Shown here in pieces: positions 5,443-12,726 of a stretch of 13,194 nucleotides of DNA. Where the stretch lies: NCBI GenBank assembly GCA_030633185.1, contig DAOVTG010000045.1, forward strand, positions 1-13,194. The letters run 5' to 3'. Numbering within the stretch: position 1 is the stretch's first letter; each line of letters opens with the position of its first letter. The notes under the pieces are model-generated. The model was not told the DNA's origin. It made no database searches and saw only the letters and a program-made list of their open reading frames with translations. Made by a program: the position numbers and the translations under genes. This DNA is from Deltaproteobacteria bacterium (lineage in GTDB: Bacteria; Desulfobacterota; Anaeroferrophillalia; Anaeroferrophillales; Tharpellaceae).

Positions 5443-7128
5443 ATGATTCAAGGGATGGTGTTCGCTTTTCTTGGCGGTCTCGGGCTCTTTCTTTATGGCA
5501 TGAAAATCATGTCGGAAGGTTTGCAAAAAGCCGCCGGGAACCGCTTGCGGCTAGTCCTCGAGAAACTGACAACCAACCGAATTTCCGCTTTTATGGTCGG
5601 TGCTTCGGTAACCGCGATTGTCCAGAGCAGCAGCGCTACGACCGTGATGGTGGTCGGTTTTGTCAATGCCGGTTTGATGAATCTGATGCAGGCTATCGGG
5701 GTGATCCTCGGAGCTAATATCGGGACTACGATAACCGGTCAGATGATCGCTTTCAAGGTGCATCATTATGCTTTGCCGGCGATAGGCATCGGGGTGGCCC
5801 TGAAATTCTTTACCAGGAACCGGCGTTGGCAGTATTTCGGTGAAATTCTGCTCGGTTTCGGGATGCTTTTTTACGGTCTTGATGTCTTGAAAGACGGCCT
5901 TGCCTGTCTCAAAACCCAGCCTTTTTTCCAGGAAGCTTTTGTCTCCTTCAGCCATAATCATATCGTGGCGGTATTGGCCGGAGCTTTGCTGACTATTATT
6001 TTACAGAGCAGCAGCGCCACAGTTGCCATCACCATGACCCTGGCGGCCAGCGGTGCCCTGACCTTTGAAGGTGGTTTGGGTTTGATTTTAGGTGAGAATA
6101 TCGGCACCACTATCACAGCTCTTTTGGCCAGTATTGGTACTAATGTTCCGGCTAAACGAGCGGCCCGAGCCCATATGATGATTAATGTCTTAGGGGTTGT
6201 CTATATGCTTATGCTTTTTCCTTTTTTTGCCCGGTTGGTGAATAATTTTACACCGGGTGATCCCGAAATGGTGGTGACCGGGGCTCAGCAGGTGGCCGAG
6301 TATGGGATGGCTTTAGGGGATAAACCGTTTATCGCCCGCCATCTTGCCAATGCCCATACTTTTTTTAATGTCTTTAACTGTCTGCTTTTTCTGCCGTTGG
6401 TTGGCCTCCTTGCCAAAATTTGTATTTGGATGGTGCCCGCTGGCGATGAAGAGGAGAGCACTTACCATTTGCGTTACCTCGATAACCGAGTCCTTGATAC
6501 ACCGACTTTGGCTCTGGCTCAGGCCCATAAAGAGACCACTCGGATGGCTGATCTCTGTCTACGGATGTTCGATCAGACCATGGAGTGTTTCGAAAACTAT
6601 TCATTGAAACTGGTCGAAAAGGTCTTTCGTAAGGAAAACACTATCGACATGTTGCAAAAAGAGATTACCGATTTTCTGGTTAATGTGAGTCAGCTGTCTA
6701 CGACTCCGGAAATATCGCGCGAAGTTAATGCGACTATGTATATTGTCAATAATCTGGAGCGCTTGGGGGACCACTGTGAAAATTTGATTCGGCTGGTGGA
6801 AAGGATGCAGGATCAGAAGATCGTGTTCAGCCCCGAAGCCGTCGAAGAGATTGCCGATATTAAGAAGAAGGCCAGGGAGTTTTTAGAGTTGGTGATAAGC
6901 GGCCTGGAAAAGGGTGATCAAGAGAAGTTCATGGTCTTGGCCAGAGGCCTCGAAGGGAGTATCAACTCTTTGGAAGATCGCTATCGTAATCGGCACATTG
7001 AACGTTTGTGCGAAGATCGTTGTTCAGTGGTGCCGGGCTTGATTTTTATCGATATTCTGACCAACTTTGAGAAAATCGGCGATCACTGTTTTAATATATG
7101 CGAAACCATCGCCGGAGAAAAATTATGA
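5443..7128 (+). CDS. Na+/phosphate cotransporter family protein (NptA/PNaS type) with PhoU-like tail
   Basis: This inner-membrane protein probably moves inorganic phosphate with sodium. The 561-residue sequence holds the duplicated PNaS signature: VQSSSATT at 61-67 followed by LGANIGTTITG, and LQSSSATV at 187-194 followed by LGENIGTTITA. Each pair lies within hydrophobic repeats, giving roughly eight or more membrane segments up to about residue 325. The last ~200 residues are a soluble helical PhoU-like domain with REVNATMYIVNNLERLGDHCENL and a second copy-like segment near the end (FEKIGDHCFNI). The start is ATG 5443 with GGAG at 5430-5433, 9 nt upstream. Its TGA overlaps the ATG of the next gene. 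Some members of the family may export rather than import phosphate, or regulate through the PhoU domain; direction is not visible in sequence. Confidence 0.88.
   Translation: MIQGMVFAFLGGLGLFLYGMKIMSEGLQKAAGNRLRLVLEKLTTNRISAFMVGASVTAIVQSSSATTVMVVGFVNAGLMNLMQAIGVILGANIGTTITGQMIAFKVHHYALPAIGIGVALKFFTRNRRWQYFGEILLGFGMLFYGLDVLKDGLACLKTQPFFQEAFVSFSHNHIVAVLAGALLTIILQSSSATVAITMTLAASGALTFEGGLGLILGENIGTTITALLASIGTNVPAKRAARAHMMINVLGVVYMLMLFPFFARLVNNFTPGDPEMVVTGAQQVAEYGMALGDKPFIARHLANAHTFFNVFNCLLFLPLVGLLAKICIWMVPAGDEEESTYHLRYLDNRVLDTPTLALAQAHKETTRMADLCLRMFDQTMECFENYSLKLVEKVFRKENTIDMLQKEITDFLVNVSQLSTTPEISREVNATMYIVNNLERLGDHCENLIRLVERMQDQKIVFSPEAVEEIADIKKKAREFLELVISGLEKGDQEKFMVLARGLEGSINSLEDRYRNRHIERLCEDRCSVVPGLIFIDILTNFEKIGDHCFNICETIAGEKL
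7114..7117 (+). promoter_or_regulatory. Ribosome-binding site choosing the fbp start
   Basis: GGAG, 7 nt before ATG 7125, lies inside the end of the transporter gene. It supports ATG 7125 rather than the earlier in-frame ATG 7098, which would overlap the transporter by 31 bp. Confidence 0.65.
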
Positions 7129-8066
7129 ATATTATAAAACATGTCAAACGCGGTCTCTGGAACCATCTCATGAAAAGCGGGATTGAAATGGGGTTGGCCA
7201 GTATTATTTATGAGGTCGGGGTTGCTTCAAAGTATGTCAATCACGCCATGCGCACCGGTGATCTGGGTTTGGCCGGGACCAGTAATCTCTACGGTGAAGA
7301 CCAGCTGGCCCTGGATGTGCTGGCCGATGAGATTATCAAGGATCGGCTGGATCATACAGGTCGCGTCAGTCGTATAATCTCAGAGGAGCAGAGTGAGATA
7401 ATTATTTTTGATCGTAAGAGTAAAGCCGGTGGTTATTCGGTTTGTTACGATCCTTTAGATGGCTCTTCCCTGGTTGATGTCAATCTTTCCGTGGGTACTA
7501 TTGTGGCGATTTATGCCGGTGATGATCCTCTACAGAGTGGCCGCCACCAGGTAGGGGCCATGTATGTGGTTTATGGCCCGCGAACGACTTTGGTTTATGG
7601 TGCCGGTAACGGGGTGCATGAGTTTACCTTGAACAGCCTAGGTGAGTATGTTCTGACCCGCGAGTATCTGACGGTAAAAAAGCAGGGGAATATTTACAGT
7701 CCCGGCGGGGTGCGGTGTGACTATTCGTTAGAACATGAAAAATTTGTTAAGAAGCTTGAGGATGAGGGTTACAAGTTGCGTTACAGTGGTGGTTTTGTCC
7801 CCGATATCAACCAGATTCTTCTTAAAGGCGGGGGTCTCTTCATGTATCCTGGAACCGCCACTGCCAAACATGGGAAGTTGCGTCTTCCTTTTGAACTTAA
7901 TCCTATGGCCTACCTGATGGAGGCTGTCGGCGGAGCCGCTACCGACGGGCGTCGAGCCATCCTTGATCTTGACTGTTATGATATTGACCAGCGTAGCCCG
8001 GTATATATCGGGAGCCGGGATGAAGTTGAATTGGCGGCAAAATTTTTTGCTGGAGATATGAAATGA
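7125..8066 (+). CDS. fbp: Class I fructose-1,6-bisphosphatase
   Basis: The enzyme hydrolyses fructose 1,6-bisphosphate to fructose 6-phosphate and phosphate in gluconeogenesis. The 313-residue product carries the class I metal and catalytic motifs: SEEQ with Glu87/Glu88, YDPLDGSS with Asp109/Asp112, and the substrate-site segments RYSGGFVPD and GKLRLPFELNPMAYLMEAVGG. It is somewhat shorter than the usual ~330-340, and two places look divergent. The N-terminal segment aligned to the mammalian AMP site reads KSGIEMG, not GTGELTQ, and the YSxNEGY substrate loop reads YSPGGVR. I chose ATG 7125 over ATG 7098 because GGAG lies at 7114-7117, 7 nt before it, and because it forms an ATGA overlap with the transporter stop. 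The next gene, guaB, overlaps its stop in the same way, so the three are very probably translationally coupled. Confidence 0.9.
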   Translation: MNIIKHVKRGLWNHLMKSGIEMGLASIIYEVGVASKYVNHAMRTGDLGLAGTSNLYGEDQLALDVLADEIIKDRLDHTGRVSRIISEEQSEIIIFDRKSKAGGYSVCYDPLDGSSLVDVNLSVGTIVAIYAGDDPLQSGRHQVGAMYVVYGPRTTLVYGAGNGVHEFTLNSLGEYVLTREYLTVKKQGNIYSPGGVRCDYSLEHEKFVKKLEDEGYKLRYSGGFVPDINQILLKGGGLFMYPGTATAKHGKLRLPFELNPMAYLMEAVGGAATDGRRAILDLDCYDIDQRSPVYIGSRDEVELAAKFFAGDMK

Positions 8067-9520
8067 AACCTGAAGAAATTATGACCGGACTGACTTTTGA
8101 TGATGTCCTGATCCAGCCCAATTTTTCCGATATCCTGCCTAATGAAGTTGATCTTTCGACTTGGTTGACTCGTGATATCAAACTCAATACCCCTCTGCTC
8201 AGTGCGGCGATGGATACGGTGACCGAGTCCAAGACAGCCATCTGTATGGCTCGTGAAGGGGGTATCGGCATTATTCACAAGAATATGTCAATTGAGTCCC
8301 AGGCTTTCGAGGTTGATAAGGTCAAGAAGTCGGAAAGTGGAATGATTGTTGACCCCATTACCATGGCTCCGGATCACAAGGTTCATGAAGTCCTTGAGGT
8401 AATGGAGAAATACCATATCTCCGGGGTGCCGATCGTTGATGGGGATCAACTGGTCGGGATTGTCACCAACCGTGATCTCCGTTTTGAAACGCGCATGGAT
8501 CGCCCGCTCTTTGATGTTATGACCAAAGATAATCTGGTTACAGTTTCTAAGGGGATCTCTATGGGGGAGGCCAAGGTGTTGCTTCATGAACATCGTATAG
8601 AGAAGCTTCTCGTGGTTGATGACCAGAATCGGTTGCAGGGTTTGATTACGATCAAAGATATAGAAAAGACGCGCAAATATCCCGATTCCTGTAAGGATGT
8701 AAGAGGACGCTTGCGGGTTGGCGCGGCGGTTGGGGTTTCTGATGATCGTGAAGCCCGGATTGCGGCCCTGCTCAAAGCCGGGGCTGACGTGATTGTAATT
8801 GATACCGCGCATGGTCATAGCCGGGGAGTGTTGGAGGCAGTTGAGGCGACTCGCAAAACTTTTGATTGTCAGTTGATTGTCGGTAATGTGGCGACGGCGG
8901 CCGGAGCTAAAGCCTTGATTAAAGCCGGGGCTGATGCGATCAAGGTTGGGATTGGCCCCGGCTCAATCTGTACGACCAGAATTGTGGCCGGGATCGGGGT
9001 GCCTCAGGTCAGCGCCCTGATGGCTTGCAGCCAGGTGGCGGAAGAGTTTGGCGTGCCGATAATTGCTGATGGCGGTATCAAATTTTCCGGGGATGTAGTT
9101 AAGGCGATTGCTTCAGGAGCTCAGACGGTTATGATCGGTTCTCTCTTTGCCGGAACCGAGGAGAGCCCGGGTGAAACTATTCTTTATCAGGGTCGCAGTT
9201 ATAAAATGTATCGTGGTATGGGCTCTCTCGGAGCTATGCAGATGGGCAGCAAAGACCGCTATTTTCAGGAAGGAGTTGATCAGAAAAAACTGGTTCCTGA
9301 AGGGATTGAGGGTCGTGTACCCTATAAGGGGCATCTCTCTTCCAGTATTTACCAGTTGCTGGGCGGTTTACGTTCGGGAATGGGTTACGCCGGCTGTGCA
9401 TCGATTGACAGTTTGCGTCATGATATTACCATGATGCGGATTACTCCCGCCGGATTGCGTGAAAGCCACGTCCACGATGTGATTATTACTAAAGAAGCAC
9501 CCAATTACAGATTGGATTAG
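8063..9520 (+). CDS. guaB: Inosine-5'-monophosphate dehydrogenase
   Basis: GuaB oxidises IMP to XMP with NAD+, the first committed step to guanine nucleotides in the cytosol. The 485-residue protein is full length. It has the TIM-barrel start (LTFDDVLIQP, LSAAMDTVTES), an inserted pair of CBS domains about 93-205, and the active-site loop GPGSICTTRIVAGIGVPQ with catalytic Cys303 (E. coli Cys305). It also has the phosphate-binding ADGGI segment and the mobile flap region around RYFQEG and EGIEGRVPYKG. ATG 8063 overlaps the fbp stop as ATGA, with GGAG at 8052-8055 in good spacing. guaA follows after 10 bp, so IMP-to-GMP synthesis is encoded as a unit. The CBS pair is a site of adenine/guanine nucleotide control in the family. 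Confidence 0.97.
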   Translation: MKPEEIMTGLTFDDVLIQPNFSDILPNEVDLSTWLTRDIKLNTPLLSAAMDTVTESKTAICMAREGGIGIIHKNMSIESQAFEVDKVKKSESGMIVDPITMAPDHKVHEVLEVMEKYHISGVPIVDGDQLVGIVTNRDLRFETRMDRPLFDVMTKDNLVTVSKGISMGEAKVLLHEHRIEKLLVVDDQNRLQGLITIKDIEKTRKYPDSCKDVRGRLRVGAAVGVSDDREARIAALLKAGADVIVIDTAHGHSRGVLEAVEATRKTFDCQLIVGNVATAAGAKALIKAGADAIKVGIGPGSICTTRIVAGIGVPQVSALMACSQVAEEFGVPIIADGGIKFSGDVVKAIASGAQTVMIGSLFAGTEESPGETILYQGRSYKMYRGMGSLGAMQMGSKDRYFQEGVDQKKLVPEGIEGRVPYKGHLSSSIYQLLGGLRSGMGYAGCASIDSLRHDITMMRITPAGLRESHVHDVIITKEAPNYRLD

Positions 9521-9530
9521 GAAAAAAATA

Positions 9531-11084
9531 ATGCAGCAGCATGACATTCATGAGGAGAAGATCCTCATTCTTGATTTTGGATCTCAATACACCCAGCTTA
9601 TCGCCCGACGGGTTCGTGAGCATAAGGTCTATTGCGAGATTCATCCCTATAATCTCTCTTTGGAGCAGATTAAAGCTTTTTGTCCTCGGGGGGTTATCCT
9701 CTCCGGCGGTCCGGCCAGTAATTATGGCAGCAGCGCCCCCCATGTCGATAAAGGGGTTTTTCAACTAGAGATACCGATTCTTGGGATCTGTTATGGTATG
9801 CAGGAGATTGCCGGACAGCTCGGCGGTACGGTTGGTCACTCCGAGCAGCGCGAATTCGGGATGGCAAGCCTGACTTCGTTAAAGGATGACCCCCTGTGGG
9901 AGGGTTTAAATTTTCCGGAACAGGTCTGGATGAGCCATGGTGATAAAGTGCTTGTCCTGCCGGAGGGTTTTTCCGCTATCGGGGAGACCGAGAATGCCGC
10001 GATTGCCGCTTTTGCCAATCCGCAAAGAAAAGCCTGGGGGTTGCAGTTTCATCCCGAAGTGGCTCATACAACGTCGGGGCGACAGGTTTTAAAGAACTTT
10101 CTGTTCTCCATCTGTGACTGTCACGGTTGGTGGAGCATGCATTCATTTATCGAGACCACCATTGCCGAAGTCCGGGCTCAGGTCGGTTCCGGCAAAGTTA
10201 TTTTGGGCTTAAGCGGAGGGGTTGATTCGTCCGTGGCGGCACTGCTTCTGCATAAAGCTTTAGGAGACCAGCTCACCTGTATCTTTGTCAATAACGGGGT
10301 CTTGCGCCATCGTGAAGCTGAGGAAGTACAGGAGATGTTTGGCCGGCACTTTAGCATTAACTTGCGTTATGTTGATGCCGGTCAGAGTTTTCTCGATCTT
10401 CTGGTCGGGGTAACCGATCCAGAGAAGAAACGCAAGATTATCGGTAATGAATTTATCCGGGTTTTTGAAGACGAGGCCCACTTGATCGAGGGGGTCGGTT
10501 TTCTGGCCCAGGGAACCCTCTACCCCGATGTTATTGAGAGTGTCTCTTTCAAGGGGCCTTCAGCTGTAATCAAGAGTCATCACAATGTCGGCGGTCTGCC
10601 TGAACATATGAAGCTTGATCTGGTTGAGCCTTTACGGGAGCTTTTTAAGGACGAGGTGCGAGAAGTCGGTCGAGAACTTGGTTTGCCCTCAGAGGTAGTT
10701 GATCGTCAACCATTTCCGGGGCCGGGTCTGGCTATACGCGTGATTGGAGAGATAACCGAAGCTCGTCTCCATATCCTGCGTCAGGCCGATGCCATTTTCA
10801 TTGAAGAGATTCGTAAAGCCGGTCTCTATAATGAGATCTGGCAAGCCTTTGCCGTACTCATTCCGGTGAAAACCGTAGGCGTCATGGGTGATGAGCGTAC
10901 CTACGAGAAAGTTATAGCTTTAAGAGCGGTTAACAGTGTCGATGGCATGACAGCTGATTGGGTGCGGATGCCTTATGATCTTCTGGGGCGTATTGCCAAC
11001 CGGATTATCAATGAGGTGCGGGGTGTCAATCGGGTGGTTTACGATATTTCATCTAAACCTCCGGGGACAATCGAGTGGGAGTAA
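9531..11084 (+). CDS. guaA: GMP synthase (glutamine-hydrolysing)
   Basis: GuaA aminates XMP to GMP using glutamine and ATP. The 517-residue product has the complete two-domain architecture. An N-terminal class I glutamine amidotransferase carries Cys87 in GICYGMQ and His174/Glu176 in QFHPEV. An ATP pyrophosphatase domain has the P-loop LSGGVDSS (about 227-234), and the C-terminal dimerisation domain includes PFPGPGLAIRVIGE and ends with SKPPGTIEWE, as in other GMP synthases. ATG 9531 is 10 bp after guaB and preceded by AGGA overlapping the guaB stop. Nothing looks truncated. Confidence 0.97.
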   Translation: MQQHDIHEEKILILDFGSQYTQLIARRVREHKVYCEIHPYNLSLEQIKAFCPRGVILSGGPASNYGSSAPHVDKGVFQLEIPILGICYGMQEIAGQLGGTVGHSEQREFGMASLTSLKDDPLWEGLNFPEQVWMSHGDKVLVLPEGFSAIGETENAAIAAFANPQRKAWGLQFHPEVAHTTSGRQVLKNFLFSICDCHGWWSMHSFIETTIAEVRAQVGSGKVILGLSGGVDSSVAALLLHKALGDQLTCIFVNNGVLRHREAEEVQEMFGRHFSINLRYVDAGQSFLDLLVGVTDPEKKRKIIGNEFIRVFEDEAHLIEGVGFLAQGTLYPDVIESVSFKGPSAVIKSHHNVGGLPEHMKLDLVEPLRELFKDEVREVGRELGLPSEVVDRQPFPGPGLAIRVIGEITEARLHILRQADAIFIEEIRKAGLYNEIWQAFAVLIPVKTVGVMGDERTYEKVIALRAVNSVDGMTADWVRMPYDLLGRIANRIINEVRGVNRVVYDISSKPPGTIEWE

Positions 11085-11095
11085 AGGGGAGGTCT

Positions 11096-12493
11096 ATGGG
11101 ACAGGCCGGTCGGATTCTGATAGTCGATCGTAAAAGTCGGGTTCGACAGGAGACCGCTGCCGTTTTACGGGGGCTCGATTTTTATGTCGAAGAGGTTGAG
11201 AGCGGAGATCAAGCCCGGACGGCTTTGAAAAAATCCTCCTATCAGCTAATTTTGGCTGAGGTTGCTTTGTTGCCGGGCGGTGGCGTTGAATTTCTTTTGG
11301 GTCAGGATGCAATCCTCTCTTCAACGGTTGTTGTTTTGATGGCTTCTGCTAGTTCGGTTGATGATGTAGCGGCGGTGATGCGGGCCGGGGCGGCGGATTT
11401 TATTCAGCGGCCTTACGGTCTTGATGAACTCTGTTTGCGGCTGGAAAAAGCCCTTAAAGTCCGCCTTTATGAGCATGAATTGACCTATCTTCGAGGTGAA
11501 CGTGACATCATTTATCGTTTCGAGAACTTTATTGGTGAAAGTTCAGCTATTCAGGAGGTCTTTGATCTTTTAAATAAGGTTTCCAACAGTAATGCCAGTA
11601 TCCTGATCTCCGGAGAGACCGGCACCGGTAAAGAGCTGGTGGCCGGAGCAATTCACTACAGCAGCCCTCGGGCGGCGAAAGGTTTTATTAAGGTAAACTG
11701 TGCGGCACTCCATGATAATCTGCTTGAAAGTGAGCTCTTTGGTCATGAAAAAGGGGCTTATACCGGAGCCAGCCGTCAGCGCATTGGCCGCTTTGAACAG
11801 GCGGATCGGGGCACCCTCTTTCTCGATGAGATTGGTGATATGAGTCTTGGTACCCAGGCCAAGCTCTTACGGGTTTTGCAGGAGAAAGAGTTTGAACGTT
11901 TAGGCGGTGATAAAACCATCAAGGTGGATGCACGGATTATCTCGGCCTCGAATAAAGATCTGGCAAAAATTATTCAGGACGGTGATTTTCGTGAGGATCT
12001 TTTTTACCGGATCAATGTGATCAATGTTCATATCCCGCCCTTGCGTGAAAGGCGTGAAGATATTCCTTTGTTGGCGGTGAGTTTTATTCGTAAATTTGCG
12101 GGTGATTTGAAGAAGAATACGACAACCCTGCATCCTGATGCGGCTGGTTTTCTGCAAAAGCACCTTTGGCCGGGAAATGTGCGGGAGTTGCAGAACTGTA
12201 TCGAACGGGCGGTTTTGATGAGTGAAGGTTCGGAGATTGTTACCGAAGATCTGCACTTTATGCGGAGCCTGCTTAAGGATGGCGGAGATGGTGAGGTAGC
12301 CCCGGTTTTTGAAATTCCACCGCAAGGATTGAAGCTCGACGATATGGAGCGTGCATTAATTGTTGAGACGTTGGAAATTTGTAACTGGGTTCAGAAAGAT
12401 GCCGCCGCCATGCTGGGCATCAGTAAACGGGTGATGAATTATAAGGTCAAACAGCTCGGTCTGGCCAATGCCCGCTGGCTTAAAAACAAGTGA
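11096..12493 (+). CDS. Sigma-54-dependent transcriptional activator with pseudo-receiver domain (NtrC family)
   Basis: This 465-residue NtrC-type activator remodels sigma-54 RNA polymerase by ATP hydrolysis. Domains in order: receiver fold 5-121; AAA+ domain about 146-385 with Walker A GETGTGKE 173-180, sigma-54 contact loop GAYTGA 220-225 (a known GAFTGA variant) and Walker B GTLFLDEIG 239-247; Fis-type helix-turn-helix at the C-terminus (DAAAMLGISKRVMNYKVKQLGL). The receiver lacks its phosphorylation chemistry: the NtrC Asp54 position is Glu55, Thr82 is Ala83, Lys104 is Arg105, and the second acidic residue after VD is Arg12. I chose ATG 11096 because GGGGAGG lies just upstream at 11086-11092; GTG 11075 would overlap guaA. 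It sits 11 bp after guaA, presumably cotranscribed. No histidine kinase is nearby, and its targets are unknown. Confidence 0.92.
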   Translation: MGQAGRILIVDRKSRVRQETAAVLRGLDFYVEEVESGDQARTALKKSSYQLILAEVALLPGGGVEFLLGQDAILSSTVVVLMASASSVDDVAAVMRAGAADFIQRPYGLDELCLRLEKALKVRLYEHELTYLRGERDIIYRFENFIGESSAIQEVFDLLNKVSNSNASILISGETGTGKELVAGAIHYSSPRAAKGFIKVNCAALHDNLLESELFGHEKGAYTGASRQRIGRFEQADRGTLFLDEIGDMSLGTQAKLLRVLQEKEFERLGGDKTIKVDARIISASNKDLAKIIQDGDFREDLFYRINVINVHIPPLRERREDIPLLAVSFIRKFAGDLKKNTTTLHPDAAGFLQKHLWPGNVRELQNCIERAVLMSEGSEIVTEDLHFMRSLLKDGGDGEVAPVFEIPPQGLKLDDMERALIVETLEICNWVQKDAAAMLGISKRVMNYKVKQLGLANARWLKNK

Positions 12494-12575
12494 TGGCGTC
12501 GCACCCCAAGGGCACTTCCTGCGGGGCGCAAAAATCCCGTAACTGTTCAGCTACCGCTTACAAACTGTCGGGATT

Positions 12576-12622
12576 GGGGTCATTGCTGGTACAAGGTGCG
12601 TCAGCACCCCAGCTTTGACCCC
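12576..12622. repeat. Nested hairpin inside the composite element
   Basis: GGGGTCATTGCTGG (12576-12589) pairs with CCAGCTTTGACCCC (12609-12622) at 12 of 14 positions, interrupted by a 2-nt symmetric bulge. Inside it GGTGC (12595-12599) pairs with GCACC (12604-12608) around a GTCA loop. No T-tract follows, so it is not a classic intrinsic terminator. Confidence 0.65.
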
Positions 12623-12651
12623 GTTTATGGGGGCGAAGCAAAGTTCAACGC
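12616..12651. repeat. Short dispersed repeat module, copy B
   Basis: This is the second copy of the 36-base module seen at 167-202 (31 of 36 identical by hand count), again containing GCGAAGCAAAGTTCAA. Here its first seven bases form the right arm of the nested hairpin, suggesting that the copy near ftsX is a fragment of a larger element. Confidence 0.6.
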
Positions 12652-12726
12652 AGTTAAGTGCTGCTTTATGGTGGGTCGCTGAATAGTTACCAAAATTTTT
12701 ACTTAGCCATACGAGTGCGTAAATAA

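Larger units (their letters stand above)
12490..12712. repeat. Composite palindromic element between the sigma-54 regulator and rlmN
   Basis: This stretch is a third repeat, built of parts seen elsewhere in the window. Its left end GTGATGGCGTCG matches the left end of copy 2 at 2324-2335 and includes the regulator's TGA stop. Its right end AAATTTTTACTTAGCCAT (12693-12710) matches both palindromic elements (94-115 and 2432-2453). The interior differs: a long-range stem GTAACTGTTCAGC (12539-12551) against GCTGAATAGTTAC (12678-12690) with one G-T pair, a shorter AATCCCG/CGGGATT stem (12533-12539 against 12569-12575), and a nested hairpin. It fills most of the 233-bp gap; no gene is visible in it. 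Confidence 0.65.

Noticed and set aside
5026..5526. Minus-strand open frame of 166 codons across the deacetylase end, the palindrome and the transporter start
   Set aside because: It crosses two real genes and a repeat, and its product is a mosaic of their reverse complements.
8288..8818. Minus-strand open frame of 176 codons opposite guaB
   Set aside because: guaB is unambiguous on the + strand; the reverse frame shows no family signature.
12500..12540. GC-rich stem (GCACCCC against GGGGCGC) just after the sigma-54 regulator as an intrinsic terminator
   Set aside because: The stem has an A-C mismatch, a long loop, and is followed by an A-run rather than a T-run on this strand.
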